A stretch of 64,000 nucleotides of DNA from a bacterium (GCA_029565675.1 JAKQNP010000008.1:248001-312000), one strand, 5' to 3'. Counted from the stretch's first letter, positions 36,542-47,300 are shown. Notes: generated from the letters alone by a model not told the origin. A program made the numbers and translations.

Positions 36542-38332
36542 ATGTTATATCGTATGCTGACAATCGGTTGTTTTCTGCTGCAATCTCTTTTCCCTGCGCT
36601 GGTTGCTCGTGCAGATGGGGGCAGCCCGCAGACGAAATTGCTGCTGCATGAGATTCGTTTCCACGGTTTGCAGCAAACCGGATCAGAACAGGCGATGAAA
36701 TGGATGGAGATGCGCCTGTCCCAGCCGGTGCTTGTCGAAGAGTTGCCGCAGAAAATCGAGAAACTGCTCACGGGGTTGGCTGGAGAGAGGCGCGTCTATA
36801 GCCGAGTCGACTCGTTGGTTTATAAAGTTTCTTCGGACAGCGCTTTGATCGAATTGGACGTCTATCTTTTCGAGGCACCGCGCTTGCACCTGCAGGAGTT
36901 GTCGATCAGCGGTGCTGATAGCTCCCAGATCGATGACCTCAAGGCGCGCTTTGATACACGACCCGGAGGAGCCGCGGATGCGCAGACTCTCGAAGCCGAT
37001 CTGCTGGATGCTGCGGATCGTTTGGCCAGTCGCGGCTATGCTTTCAGCCGTTTCGATTTGGTTAAAAGCACACTCGCCACAGAAAATTTTGAGCAGGCAG
37101 GACTTGTGCTGGGCTTTAATTTGGCGCTCGGCCCGGCACTTGTCATCCAGGATATCCAGATCATCGGCAATACTCTGACCAAAAAAGAAGTGATCTTGCG
37201 CGAAGCGCGACTGCGGCCGGGCATGTCCTTTAATCAGAAAACCGTTGATCGAGCGGTGAGTCGATTGATGCGCACCGGCTATTTCCGCCAAGTGCTCCCG
37301 CCGGTGGTCTTTCTCTCGGAAGGCGATCAGGGCGGTCTGCTGCTCACGGTTGAAGAAGGAACGACCAGCCGTTTTGACGGGATTCTCGGCTATACTCCAG
37401 GGGTTGAGAACGAGAGCGGCTATTTCACTGGCTTGCTGGATATTTCTTTGGGTAATTTGCTTGGCACCGGCCGCTTCCTGGCCGCTCATTGGCAGAAACG
37501 CGATCGCAAAACCCAGGAGTTGGAATTCAGGTATCGCGAACCATGGATTGCTGGTTTGCCGGTTTCAATCGGCTTTGGCTTCGAACAGCTGATACAGGAT
37601 ACCACCTACGTCGACCGCGCCATCGACCTCGATCTGGATTTGCCGTTGTTGGAAAATCTGGTTGGCAGCGCCGGCATAAGCCGGCGCGATGTTTCACCCG
37701 ATTCCCTCGGCAGCGCTCTTTTGGGCTTGCCAAAAAGCCGAACCTGGACAGCCAAGCTAGGTTTTGCTCTCGACACCCGTGATGATCTCGTCAATCCGCG
37801 AACCGGATTTTATTACCATTCCTCAGGAGAGGTGGGAAAGAAGAAAAATCTCGGGCCGGAGAATCTGCTCGCTGAATTGAATCTGGCGCAAGATGTCGAT
37901 ATCAAACGCTTTACATTGGATGTCGAGTGGTACGTGCCCCTCTTCAAACGCCAACTCGTTGCCCTGTCATTGCATGGCCGGCAGCTCAAGAGCAATGAAA
38001 ATCCGATTCCCTTGCCCGATTTGTTTCGTCTGGGCGGCGCCAAGAGCATGCGCGGTTATCGCGAAGATCAATTCCTGGGCAGCAGTGTGGTCTGGAGCAA
38101 TTTGGAATTTCGCTATTGGCTGGGAAGACGATCACGGGTGTTTGTGTTCCTGGACGGCGGCTATTACAGCCGAACCGCTCAAAACGTCAGAACCGAAGCC
38201 TTTCGATCCGGCTATGGCCTGGGATTCCGTTTGCAGACCGGTTTGGGAGTGATGGGTATCGATTATGGCCTGGGCAAAGGGGATGATCTGATGAACGGCA
38301 AATTGCATATCAGCCTGATCAATGAGTTCTGA
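36542..38332 (+). CDS. Omp85-superfamily (BamA/TamA-like) outer-membrane protein
   Basis: A 596-residue Omp85 protein. After a signal peptide (MLTIGCFLLQSLFPALVARA) come about three POTRA-like units (LLLHEIRFHGLQ, LHLQELSISGADSS, LVIQDIQIIGNTLTKKEV). A 16-strand barrel of the surface-antigen type follows (about 265-596), with the conserved lid-loop motif KSMRGYREDQF (about 500) and a final aromatic residue (LHISLINEF). BamA normally has five POTRAs and about 800 residues; three and 600 is closer to TamA or a dedicated translocon. It is 30 bases after the giant barrel gene in the same operon, so it may serve that protein rather than act as general BamA. Confidence 0.9.
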   Translation: MLYRMLTIGCFLLQSLFPALVARADGGSPQTKLLLHEIRFHGLQQTGSEQAMKWMEMRLSQPVLVEELPQKIEKLLTGLAGERRVYSRVDSLVYKVSSDSALIELDVYLFEAPRLHLQELSISGADSSQIDDLKARFDTRPGGAADAQTLEADLLDAADRLASRGYAFSRFDLVKSTLATENFEQAGLVLGFNLALGPALVIQDIQIIGNTLTKKEVILREARLRPGMSFNQKTVDRAVSRLMRTGYFRQVLPPVVFLSEGDQGGLLLTVEEGTTSRFDGILGYTPGVENESGYFTGLLDISLGNLLGTGRFLAAHWQKRDRKTQELEFRYREPWIAGLPVSIGFGFEQLIQDTTYVDRAIDLDLDLPLLENLVGSAGISRRDVSPDSLGSALLGLPKSRTWTAKLGFALDTRDDLVNPRTGFYYHSSGEVGKKKNLGPENLLAELNLAQDVDIKRFTLDVEWYVPLFKRQLVALSLHGRQLKSNENPIPLPDLFRLGGAKSMRGYREDQFLGSSVVWSNLEFRYWLGRRSRVFVFLDGGYYSRTAQNVRTEAFRSGYGLGFRLQTGLGVMGIDYGLGKGDDLMNGKLHISLINEF

Positions 38333-38350
38333 CGTGTGGCTGCAGTCGGT

Positions 38351-38384
38351 GTTTGGTCCCGATCGGCATCGACCGGGACCAAAC
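38351..38384. terminator. Probable bidirectional terminator hairpin
   Basis: GTTTGGTCCCG and CGGGACCAAAC form an 11-bp perfect stem with a 12-base loop, between the convergent ends at 38332 and 38402. The T-run is poor, so the termination role is inferred from position and stem. Confidence 0.6.
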
Positions 38385-38401
38385 TGCAAAATTAGCAGGC
38401 T

Positions 38402-40069
38402 CTATTCAGCGGGGATATAGAGGTAGCGTTTGACTTTATTGGTCGGGGTTTTTTCGAAAGGCTCGGGATATTCGATCCATTTGTTGATCGCCGAGAAATT
38501 CGGCAACGAGCGATTGACGTTGAGACGCTCTTGCTCGAGAATCGATTGCACCAGATCCGTCGCTTCTTCTTCGGTAAGGTTGTTATAGTGGTGTTGTTGA
38601 TCGATAAAATCGTAATCGAGATAAACCTTGGCCACCATTTTGCCTTGCGCTTTGTAGACCACCACTTCCTGGATATAGGAGGATTTTAGGATCTCTTGTT
38701 CGATCAGTTCCGGATAGATGTTCTCTCCCGACGGGCCGATGATAACGTTCTTTGAACGCCCCTTGATAAACAGATAACCTTCTTCATCAAAATAACCGAG
38801 ATCGCCGGTCATCAACCAACCGTCCGGCAGAAATGCCGCTTGTGAAGCCTGGGGGTTTTTATAATAACCCGCCATGGTGATTGGACCACGGATGATGATC
38901 TCACCAATTCCAGTTACCGGATCGGGTTGGTAAATCTTCATCTCGATACCCGGTATCGGCTGGCCGCAAGAGCCGATTTTGACCTTGCCAAAGGGGTTGA
39001 TGGTCATAATCGGTGAGGTTTCGGTCATACCATAGCCGGTCGAGTACGATATTTTAGCTTCGCATAAAAAGTTTTCAACATCCTCATTCAGTGCTGCACC
39101 ACCGAACATAAAGAATCGCAGTTGGCCGCCAAAGGATTTGAGCAGTTTCTTGCCTGCAGTTTGATGCAAGAATTTGCGGAAAAAGGATATGCGATAGGCG
39201 CGATTCACCACCGCTTTGCCCTGCAGCTGTGGCAAAACTTTTTTGCGATAAATCTTGTCGATGACCAACGGGACAGACAGTACAGCAGTTGGTTTCACAC
39301 TTTCCATGGCAGTCATCAACTTCTGTGGAGTGGGCAAGCCTTTGAGGTAATAGATCGAACTGCCGGCGCTGAGTGGGCAGAGCATGCCGCCGGTGGCCTC
39401 GAAAGTATGCGACAGGGGCAAAATCGATAGAAACCGGTCGTGATGGTCGAGCGGAAATTTTTCGAGGCTGTTCACCACATCGGTGACAATGTTGTTATGA
39501 GTCAGCATCACCCCTTTGGAATGTCCGGTTGTACCGGAGGTATAGATGATCGCTGCCAGGTCTGCAGGCTCGGGTTGTGGAAAGGAGTCGATCCGTGTCG
39601 ACGCCTTAGGCAAGCGCTGTTTGGCGTCGAGATAGTCCTCTTCAAAACGAGAGCTGTCACTGTTTTCCAGGTCGAAAATCGCCTGTAAGGTCGATTGCTG
39701 CAGCCCTTCCAACTTGCTGACATATTTGTTCGTCACAAAAGCAGCGATACATTCCGCGTTGCGGATGATGTGGCGGGTATCCATGTCGGGAAAGCCGGTC
39801 AGAATTGGAACAGCTACTATACCAACGGTTGTCAGGCTGATGTAGGCGATCACCCATTCCGGGCAGTTGTCGCTGATGATCGCCACTCGATCACCCGGTT
39901 TGATGCCGCGCGCCAGCAGAAGAGATGACAGCCGGCGGCTTTTTTCCTGCACTTGCGCAAACGTTAAAGTCTCACCATCCACCGCTCCAAGTGCCGGAAA
40001 ATTTTGGTGGTGTTGAAAAGCGCGGTCAAAAAGCGCTGCAATCGTGTTCTTTGGCAACTCGATCAGCAT
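38402..40069 (-). CDS. Long-chain acyl-CoA synthetase-like AMP-binding enzyme
   Basis: ANL-superfamily adenylating enzyme, 555 residues. The P-loop is IYTSGTTGHSKGVMLTHNN (about 170-188), A5 motif SYSTGYGMTETSPI, A7 GWLMTGDLGYFDEEGYLFIKG, A8 KNVIIGPSGENIYPE, and a C-terminal Lys (PTNKVKRYLY). These and the long C-terminal part fit fatty acid-CoA ligases (FadD/LC-FACS) better than acetyl-CoA synthetase or NRPS domains. Chain specificity is unknown. It is monocistronic with a 425-base upstream region shared divergently with the next operon. Confidence 0.9.
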   Translation of the reverse strand: MLIELPKNTIAALFDRAFQHHQNFPALGAVDGETLTFAQVQEKSRRLSSLLLARGIKPGDRVAIISDNCPEWVIAYISLTTVGIVAVPILTGFPDMDTRHIIRNAECIAAFVTNKYVSKLEGLQQSTLQAIFDLENSDSSRFEEDYLDAKQRLPKASTRIDSFPQPEPADLAAIIYTSGTTGHSKGVMLTHNNIVTDVVNSLEKFPLDHHDRFLSILPLSHTFEATGGMLCPLSAGSSIYYLKGLPTPQKLMTAMESVKPTAVLSVPLVIDKIYRKKVLPQLQGKAVVNRAYRISFFRKFLHQTAGKKLLKSFGGQLRFFMFGGAALNEDVENFLCEAKISYSTGYGMTETSPIMTINPFGKVKIGSCGQPIPGIEMKIYQPDPVTGIGEIIIRGPITMAGYYKNPQASQAAFLPDGWLMTGDLGYFDEEGYLFIKGRSKNVIIGPSGENIYPELIEQEILKSSYIQEVVVYKAQGKMVAKVYLDYDFIDQQHHYNNLTEEEATDLVQSILEQERLNVNRSLPNFSAINKWIEYPEPFEKTPTNKVKRYLYIPAE

Positions 40070-40494
40070 ATTCTACCCTTGCAGTTATTTATTATTTGCT
40101 TATTTTACAGTTGATGGCGATGCTGTACCAATGTCTATCCTGACAAGCCCATCCAATCGATCAGGCGCTGTCGGGTCATCTTTTCAGGAAAAAGTATTGC
40201 CCCTCCTTCAATTGGGTTCGGCAGCCACCGGCGTTGCAGCGCCGGAATTGTGATCGCGCAGTTGTCTCACCTTCTGGTAAAGACCAAATTGCTGTTGCTG
40301 TTGATGCAGCAGCCTGGCCGGTGTTTCGAACCTTGCTGAAGAACAGAAAATTTGCAGTTATTTTGCAATCGGCCTGGTATTCAAATACAGTGTAAATACT
40401 TTTACTTTCAAAAAAAAGAGAAATTTCTGCCGATTTTTGCTGATCACTTTTTTTTGCATGCATCACCCCCGATAATTTTTCGGGTTGCAGGGGA
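40070..40494. other. Divergent promoter region
   Basis: A 425-base gap between the ligase and the M14-like gene, AT-rich near 40360-40460. A weak hairpin CCCGA-TAATTTT-TCGGG lies near 40467-40483, directly before the AGGGG preceding the M14-like start. I see no convincing riboswitch, including the purine type, despite the purine genes downstream. No short gene called. Confidence 0.4.
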
Positions 40495-41550
40495 ATGAGG
40501 CAGATGATGGATCTCTATGACCTGTTTGAAACCATTTTTCAGTCTACCCGCCTTTCACATCCCGTCGATGAAGAAGAGCGAATAGGATACACGCATGAAG
40601 GATGGCCGATAACAGCCTATCGTTTTGGCCGCGGTCCCTTGCGAATCAGCCTGCTGGCAGGATGCCAAGGCGACGAACCGGTCGGGCCGATGCTTTTGGA
40701 AAAACTGGTCGCTTATCTGCATTCCTTGGCTGCCGATCATCAGATGCTGAGCGATTTTAATTGGTCGATTGTACCGAACATCAATCGCGATAGCCAGCTG
40801 GCCAATGCCGCTTGGACACGGGATGCAGAAAGCGCGTTTGATCCGATCAAGTATCTGCGTTTTCGCAAACGGGACGAACCAGCGGAAGACATGGAATTCG
40901 GTTTTCCTTTGTCTCCTGACGATAACGAGGCGCATCCAGAAAATTCGGCGGTCTATCTCTGGTGGAAAAAGCAGGAACAACCGTTTCATCTGCATGTTTC
41001 CCTGCACAATATGGGTTTTGGAGCTGGCCCCTGGTTTTTGCTCAGCCCACAATGGTCGCAGAGATGCCCGCTGTTGATCCAACTCTGTCAACAGGCGGCC
41101 AAGGATTTGCGATACCACCTGCATGATGTCGAGCGACTTGGCGAAAACGGGTACAATCGCATCGGCAGGGGATTTTGCACCCATCCGATTTCCATGGCTA
41201 TCCAGCATTTTTACATTATTCGCGATGATTTTGCCAGAGCCAAAAAAATACGGCTCAGCTCGATGGAATGTGTCCGTTCGTTTGGCGGCGATCCGCTGAC
41301 TTTGATGAGCGAAATCCCTTTGTTTATCACCCCCGGAGTAGGAGAAATACTCGGGCCGCCTGATCCGCGGGCGGAGATGTGGAGAAGAAAACTGCACGAG
41401 TGGAGCGAAAGAACCAAAACCTGGGATCACCACACCATTGTTCGCGAAATGAAGGCCATGGGTTTGCGCGCAATGCCGATTAGGCATCAGATGCAAATGC
41501 ACTGGCGTCTGGTGACTGCAGGAATCGAACAGCTTCTATCTTTGTTGTAA
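40495..41550 (+). CDS. M14 zinc-carboxypeptidase-like protein with altered zinc site
   Basis: 351 residues resembling the M14 carboxypeptidase/deacylase fold: a start of substrate domain (YTHEGWPITAYRFGRGPLR), then LLAGCQGDEPVGPMLLEKL (about 54-72), NINRDSQLANAAW, and LHVSLHNMGFGAGPWF (about 165-180). In M14 enzymes the first motif reads HxxE and supplies two zinc ligands; here the His position is Gln58 with Glu61 kept, so zinc binding may be weakened or lost. The third-ligand His is probably in SLHN. Peptidase activity is therefore doubtful. It heads a tight operon with PNP and adenine deaminase (22 and 16 bases apart). An alternative ATG lies at 40504. Confidence 0.7.
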   Translation: MRQMMDLYDLFETIFQSTRLSHPVDEEERIGYTHEGWPITAYRFGRGPLRISLLAGCQGDEPVGPMLLEKLVAYLHSLAADHQMLSDFNWSIVPNINRDSQLANAAWTRDAESAFDPIKYLRFRKRDEPAEDMEFGFPLSPDDNEAHPENSAVYLWWKKQEQPFHLHVSLHNMGFGAGPWFLLSPQWSQRCPLLIQLCQQAAKDLRYHLHDVERLGENGYNRIGRGFCTHPISMAIQHFYIIRDDFARAKKIRLSSMECVRSFGGDPLTLMSEIPLFITPGVGEILGPPDPRAEMWRRKLHEWSERTKTWDHHTIVREMKAMGLRAMPIRHQMQMHWRLVTAGIEQLLSLL

Positions 41551-41572
41551 ATCAAAACAGGAAAGTGAATCA

Positions 41573-42424
41573 ATGGCGCAAAACGAGTTGAAAATAAAGG
41601 TTCGAGAGGCGGTGGTTGCTCTCAAAAAAAAGACCACCCTTTGGCCAAAGGTCGCAATTGTCCTTGGTTCAGGATTGGGCGGTTTTGCCGACTCGTTGAG
41701 CGATCCGCAATCGATATCCGTTGAACAAATACCGCATTATCCGCTTCCGACTGTTCCGGGCCATGCAGGTCGCTGGGTTTTTGGCTCCATCGGATCCGCA
41801 CCGATCCTGGCCATCGAGGGCCGGGTGCATCTCTATGAAGGCTATACACTCGAACAGGTCACTTTCCCGGTTCAAGTGGCTGCAGCCTTAGGTGTGCAAG
41901 CTCTGGTGGTCACAACGGCGTGTGGTGGTTTGAATCCAAGGTTTTGCGCCGGGGATTTGATGTTGATCCGCGATCACATCAATTTTGTCGGCCGCAATCC
42001 GCTGCGCGGTCGAATCGATCAGCTCTTGGGTTCTCGATTTGTCGACCTCGGCGAAAGCTATGACCGGGAATTGCTGCAGATCGCTCGTCAGGCAGGCCAA
42101 GCGTGCGCAGTACAATTGCAGGAAGGGGTGTTTGTTTGGATGAGCGGTCCGAACTATGAAACCGCTGCCGAGGTGCGCATGCTGCACGCTCTTGGCGGGG
42201 ATGCGGTATCCATGTCTACCGTGCCGGAGGTGATTGTCGCCCGCCAGCGCCACCTGCGGGTGTTGGGAATCAGCTTGATTACCAATCTCGGAACCGGCCT
42301 GAGCGCAGAGCAATTGCGCCATGAAGACGTAACCGCGTCGGCAAAACAAGCGCAGGAGCGTTTTTCGGCACTTTTGCATGTGATCCTTCCGCGTGTCCAC
42401 GCACACTTTTCACCGGCACTCTAA
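41573..42424 (+). CDS. Purine nucleoside phosphorylase (trimeric type)
   Basis: Splits inosine, guanosine or related nucleosides with phosphate into base and ribose-1-phosphate. Motifs: VLGSGLGGFADSL (phosphate), TVPGHAGRWVFG, TACGGLNPRFCAGDL, DHINFVGRNPLRG, GPNYETAAEVRML with the purine-site Glu, and DAVSMSTVPEVIVARQ and ITNLGTGLS. The ITNLGTG segment has Thr where mammalian-type enzymes have Asn in the N7-contact region, so base preference is uncertain. 283 residues. Ribosome site AGGAAAG. Between the M14-like and adenine deaminase genes. Confidence 0.94.
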   Translation: MAQNELKIKVREAVVALKKKTTLWPKVAIVLGSGLGGFADSLSDPQSISVEQIPHYPLPTVPGHAGRWVFGSIGSAPILAIEGRVHLYEGYTLEQVTFPVQVAAALGVQALVVTTACGGLNPRFCAGDLMLIRDHINFVGRNPLRGRIDQLLGSRFVDLGESYDRELLQIARQAGQACAVQLQEGVFVWMSGPNYETAAEVRMLHALGGDAVSMSTVPEVIVARQRHLRVLGISLITNLGTGLSAEQLRHEDVTASAKQAQERFSALLHVILPRVHAHFSPAL

Positions 42425-42440
42425 AGAAACGAGAGGCATC

Positions 42441-44153
42441 ATGCTGGAAAAAAGAATCCAGGCCGCTCGCGGCCACATCCCCTGTGATCTCGTGCTGCGA
42501 AACGCGCGGGTGGTTGATGTGTTTTCTTCTGGCTTGATCGAAACCGATGTGGCAATTCTGCAGGATATGATCATCGGTCTCGGCAGAGAGTATCGCGGTG
42601 AGAACGAAATCGATCTAAAAGGACTCTATCTCGCACCTGGATTGATGGATGCACATGTGCATATCGAGAGCTCGATGGTCGAAGTGCCGCAATTTGCCCG
42701 GGCTGTGGTGCCGCTTGGAACCACCTCTGTGATAACAGACCCACATGAAATCGCCAATGTACTCGGGTATGAAGGCATCCGGTACATGATGGAATCGAGC
42801 AAGCATAATCCTTTAAATGTTTTTTTTATGCTGCCCTCTTGTGTCCCTACCAGTCAGCTCGAAACAGCAGGTTCAGAACTGCGGGCTGCCGATCTTTTCC
42901 CTTTTCTAAGCGAGAGATGGGTGGTTGGATTGGCAGAGATGATGAACTATCCGGGCTTGCTAACCGGCAACTCTGCGGTTCTGGACAAGATCAAGATTGT
43001 CAAAGGCAAGCGCATCGATGGCCATGCCCCCGGACTCAGCGGCCAGGACCTCAACGCCTATATCGCTGCCGGCGTGCAATCCGATCATGAATGCACAACG
43101 GCTGCGGAAGCGCAGGAAAAGTTGCGCCACGGCCTCTACATCATGATCCGCGAAGGTTCAGGGACCAAAAATCTGCTCGCTCTCTTGCCATTGGTCAACC
43201 AGAAGAACGAGAGGCGCTGTCTTTTCTGCACCGATGATCGCCATCCCCATGATATCCTGACAGAAGGCCATATCGATTCCATGGTTCGCCGCAGCATTCA
43301 GGCAGGCCTCGATCCGTTCATCGCGATTCGAATGGCGACTTTGAATACCGCCGAATATTTCGGTTTGCACCAACTGGGTGCAGTCGCTCCGGGACGGCGT
43401 GCGGATTTGATCGCTTTTGCGGACTGGCATGATTTTTCTGTCGATCAGGTTTTTAAAAACGGCGAAAAAGTGGCGGAAGCGGGCAAAGCCATCTACACTC
43501 CGCCGCAACGGTCAACAGCTGCAGTGCGCGGTTCGGTCAATATCCGCTGGCTGGAAGGCGATGAATTCCGCATTCCTGCCAATGGCCGTCAATGCCGCGT
43601 CATCGGCGTGGTGCCGGATCAAATCGTCACCGAGTCGCTTTGTCTCGATTGTCCACAACGGGATGGCTTTGTGGTGTCGGATCCGCAGCGCGATCTTTTG
43701 CGCATTTTTGTGATCGAGCGCCATCAAGCCAGCGGCCGCATCGGCAAGGGATTGATATCCGGATTCGGACTCAAACGAGGCGCGGTGGCGACAACCATCG
43801 CGCATGACAGCCACAACATCATCTGTGTGGGAATCGATGATGCCGATATCATCAAAGCATTGAAAACGATCAACAAAATGGGCGGCGGGATTGTGGTGGT
43901 CAACAACGGCGCAGTCATCGAATCCTTGGAGTTGCCAATCGCCGGATTGATGTCCGACCGGCCGCTGCAGCAGGTGAGCGAAAAAGTCAAATCCCTCAAT
44001 CAGGCTATCCGCGATCTTGGCGCCCGGTTGGATGATCCATTGATGACTCTTTCGTTTATGGCGTTGCCGGTCATCCCACAACTCAAACTCACCGACCGCG
44101 GATTGATCGATGTCCAGCGATTTCAACCGGTCGATTTGTTTATTGAGAAATAA
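42441..44153 (+). CDS. adeC: Adenine deaminase
   Basis: Converts adenine to hypoxanthine, complementing the nucleoside phosphorylase upstream. Amidohydrolase metal motif LMDAHVHIESSM (about 67-78), TDPHEIANVLG, DGHAPGLSGQDL, SDHECTTAAEA, and the metal-site Asp in FCTDDRHPHDIL; a C-terminal domain (about 370-570) is typical of AdeC/Ade rather than adenosine deaminase. 570 residues. ATG at 42441 has GAGAGG 4 bases before; the longer frame is not needed. Together with PNP it returns adenine and other bases to the purine pool. Confidence 0.96.
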   Translation: MLEKRIQAARGHIPCDLVLRNARVVDVFSSGLIETDVAILQDMIIGLGREYRGENEIDLKGLYLAPGLMDAHVHIESSMVEVPQFARAVVPLGTTSVITDPHEIANVLGYEGIRYMMESSKHNPLNVFFMLPSCVPTSQLETAGSELRAADLFPFLSERWVVGLAEMMNYPGLLTGNSAVLDKIKIVKGKRIDGHAPGLSGQDLNAYIAAGVQSDHECTTAAEAQEKLRHGLYIMIREGSGTKNLLALLPLVNQKNERRCLFCTDDRHPHDILTEGHIDSMVRRSIQAGLDPFIAIRMATLNTAEYFGLHQLGAVAPGRRADLIAFADWHDFSVDQVFKNGEKVAEAGKAIYTPPQRSTAAVRGSVNIRWLEGDEFRIPANGRQCRVIGVVPDQIVTESLCLDCPQRDGFVVSDPQRDLLRIFVIERHQASGRIGKGLISGFGLKRGAVATTIAHDSHNIICVGIDDADIIKALKTINKMGGGIVVVNNGAVIESLELPIAGLMSDRPLQQVSEKVKSLNQAIRDLGARLDDPLMTLSFMALPVIPQLKLTDRGLIDVQRFQPVDLFIEK

Positions 44154-44309
44154 AGCCCACTGTCACGTCTCGCCCCTTTCAGCGTGACCGCTATCACTTT
44201 CTTCTTGCAAGCCCGGCTTTGCACAGTAAAATCCATGCGCACGATTTCCGCTTTGCCAGTATGTTAAGTCTGCAGGTCAATCCGTTGATACAGGCAAAAG
44301 GAAATCTCC

Positions 44310-47300
44310 ATGAAAAAGTGTTTTGTTGTGTTGTTGTTCGCTCTGGTTCTGTTGCCCTCATTCTGCCGGTTATACGCGCAAACGCCGCTCTATTCTGATC
44401 CACTCGACGATGGTTCGGCCCCTTCGCTGGGAATCCTGACCAATCGAAACGGCCAGTTTATTTCCGGCAAGGGCTGGAAAGCCACCTCAGTGACCAGCCA
44501 GTTGATGATCACCTTGCCATCTGGATTGCCGGAGCAGGGGACTTTTACAATTGATGCGACCAACTTTGATCCGGTCAGCCAAAATGCCGACGTCAAGCAG
44601 CAAATCATCAATCTCTATTCGCAAGCCAATGGCAGCAAGGATGTATTCTACAACGGCGGATCGTGGTGCAACATCCGCACCGGCACCGGTTACACCACCG
44701 GTCCGGGAGTCGCCGGATTCAAATTTCTTGCATCTCCGGATGGTATCGATGCCCGCAAAGAACAGCGCTGCATGGAAAGCTCGACCTGGAATCTTGCCGC
44801 CACTTATGAGTTTAAGATCACTTGGAACACCCGCGAGATCTCGGTCTATGTCGATGGACAACGCCAGGCAACGCTCGCTTTCAGCGGCCAGGCAGAGCCG
44901 TTTCGCTATATTTTCCTCGGCACCGACAATGTCTATCAGGGACAAGCCGGACCGATTTATTCGAATTTGTGCATCTATGGCTCGGGGGTGACCCCTCCAC
45001 CGCCTCCCCCACCGCCTGCTTCGGATGTCCGGTTTACCGATATCACTGCATCGGCAGGTATTTCCTCTTGGTCAACTTTCGGTTACAGCCATTCAGCAAC
45101 CTTTGCCGATTTCGACGCTGACGGCCGCAGTGATTTGATGATTGGCAATGCGACTGTGGATGCGTTGACCCCCATGCAGCTGTTTTGCAATCAAGATGGG
45201 CAAAAATTCAGCGACTGCACTGCGGTGCGCGGATTGGATGAACCGGGCATGACGACCGCCATGGTGAATGCCGATTTCGACCTTGACGGTGACCTGGATC
45301 TGTTTCAAGCCCAGATGATCTATGCCGGGATTGGTTTCAGCGGCCCCAATCGCCTCTTGATGAACAACGGCGCAGGCGCAGTCCAGCCGCTGCCCAATCC
45401 GGGTTTGGTGCAGTCAGGTAACAACACGCGCGGCGCCCTGGCTTTCGACGCTGACGGCGACGGCGACCTGGACCTCTATTGCGCCAATTGGGGGCAGGAT
45501 AATGAATTGTATCTCAACGACGGGACCGGCCGCATGACCCGGGTATTTCAGGGTGCCGAGGGAGCAGGAGCGTCGGCGGATTACGGCGAACTCGGCGTCA
45601 CGGCTGCGGATATCGATAACGACGGCGACATCGAACTCTATATCTGTCGCCGGCCGGCAGCCGAGCAAGAAGCTGCAAATCTGTTGTTTGTCAACGATGG
45701 GGCCGGCCGGTTTTCTGAGCAAGCCACCAACCGCGGAGTTGCTTGTCCTGGCCGCAGCCACGGCGCCGTTTTTTGCGATGTCGATCGCGACGGTGATCTG
45801 GATTTGTTCGTGGTCAATTATGCTGAACCTGACGGCCGCTTGCCGCTGCTCGGGGTGTTTTTCAATGACGGCAGCGGCCATTTTGTTGACCGCAGCGCCG
45901 AATTCAATATCCGTGTCAGCGGGTACCATCTGATCTTTGCCGATGTCGATAACGATGCCGATCCGGATCTCTTTCTGATTCGCAACCGCGACAAAGAACC
46001 AGGCGCGCATGCTGAGCTGTATCTCAATGACGGGAGCGGCAATTTTACCCTTGAAAGTGGAACCGGGTTGGAAATCAGCGGTGAAGACGCCCGCGGCGGA
46101 GCAAGTGCCGATTTCGATCGAGACGGCGATGTCGATTTTCTCATCGCTTTTCGCCAGGGCAGTCCGGTTTTGCTGCGCAATGAAAGCGATAACGACAACC
46201 ACTATCTGCAATTTCTCGCCCGCGGCTGCCGCGGCGATTACGGCGGCGTCGGCGCAAAAGTGACGGTTTTTGAATCCGGCTTTCTCGGCGATTCGGACCG
46301 CATTCTCGGATATCAGCAAGTCGTAACCAATTCTGGCTATCTCAGCCAGAACGATCCGGTGCTCCATTTCGGCCTGGCCCGGCATACCCAATGCGATGTG
46401 CGGGTGGAGCTGACCGACGGATCGGTACACGATTTCCCGGCGCTTGCCGCTGATCAGCTCTTTGTGATGCCAGCCGTCCCTCGACTGTCTCTATCTCTGC
46501 TGCACGGCGACAACCAGAGCGGACTGATCGGTTCTGAACTCAGAGATCCGCTGGTCGTGCGCGTGCGCGATCAGTTGCAGCAGCCGGTCGCCGGTGTTGC
46601 CATCACTTTTACCCTTGTCGCCGGGAAAGGCGAGTTCATCGGCCTAACTCAAGTGGCGACCAATGACCAGGGCTTGGCTTCGGTTCGTTTCCGTTTCGGC
46701 CAACAAGCCGGACGCCACCTGATTCAAGCCACTATGGCCGGGGCAGATTCGCCGGTCGAATTTTCCGCCACTGCTGTATTGCCACCGCCGACCGCCGTGG
46801 CCATCGGCTCGGGGCAGACCGGCACAGCCGGAGCTGATCTGCCCTTGCTCGTCGGCGTGCTGGTGGTCGATGCCCTTTTTAGTCCAGCGGAAGATTATCC
46901 GGTGCGCTTTATCACTACCTCGCACTCGAGTCTGATCGACGGCGCAAAAACAAGCGACAAGGTAACTGAGAGCGATGGACGGGCGCTCGCGATCTGGACG
47001 CTCGGCACCAAATCGGGGCGCGATTCTCTGTTTGTCGTTGGCCAGTTTAGCGGCCCGGACACCCTGGTTTTGACGGCTCAGGTGAGCAACAGCCAGGCAG
47101 CGCAGTTGCGTCCTCTAACCGCCGCTCCCACAGATCCGAAGGCGCCGGGATTCACTTTTGCCGATCCTTTTGCTGTACAGGTGGAGGATGGTTTTGGGAA
47201 TCCGGTTGCCGGGCACCCTGTTCAATTTTCTATCCAGGCCGGCGGGGGCAACCTCAATGGCGCCCAACAGCGCACAATCGTGAGCGATCAAGCTGGACAG

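Noticed and set aside
40070-40494. Purine riboswitch before the purine-salvage operon
   Set aside because: The region does not show the conserved three-way junction loops I would expect; only a weak hairpin is visible.
45414-46430. 338-codon frame antisense to the giant secreted gene
   Set aside because: A by-product of the repeated GAC/GGC codons in the VCBS motifs; no domain or start site.
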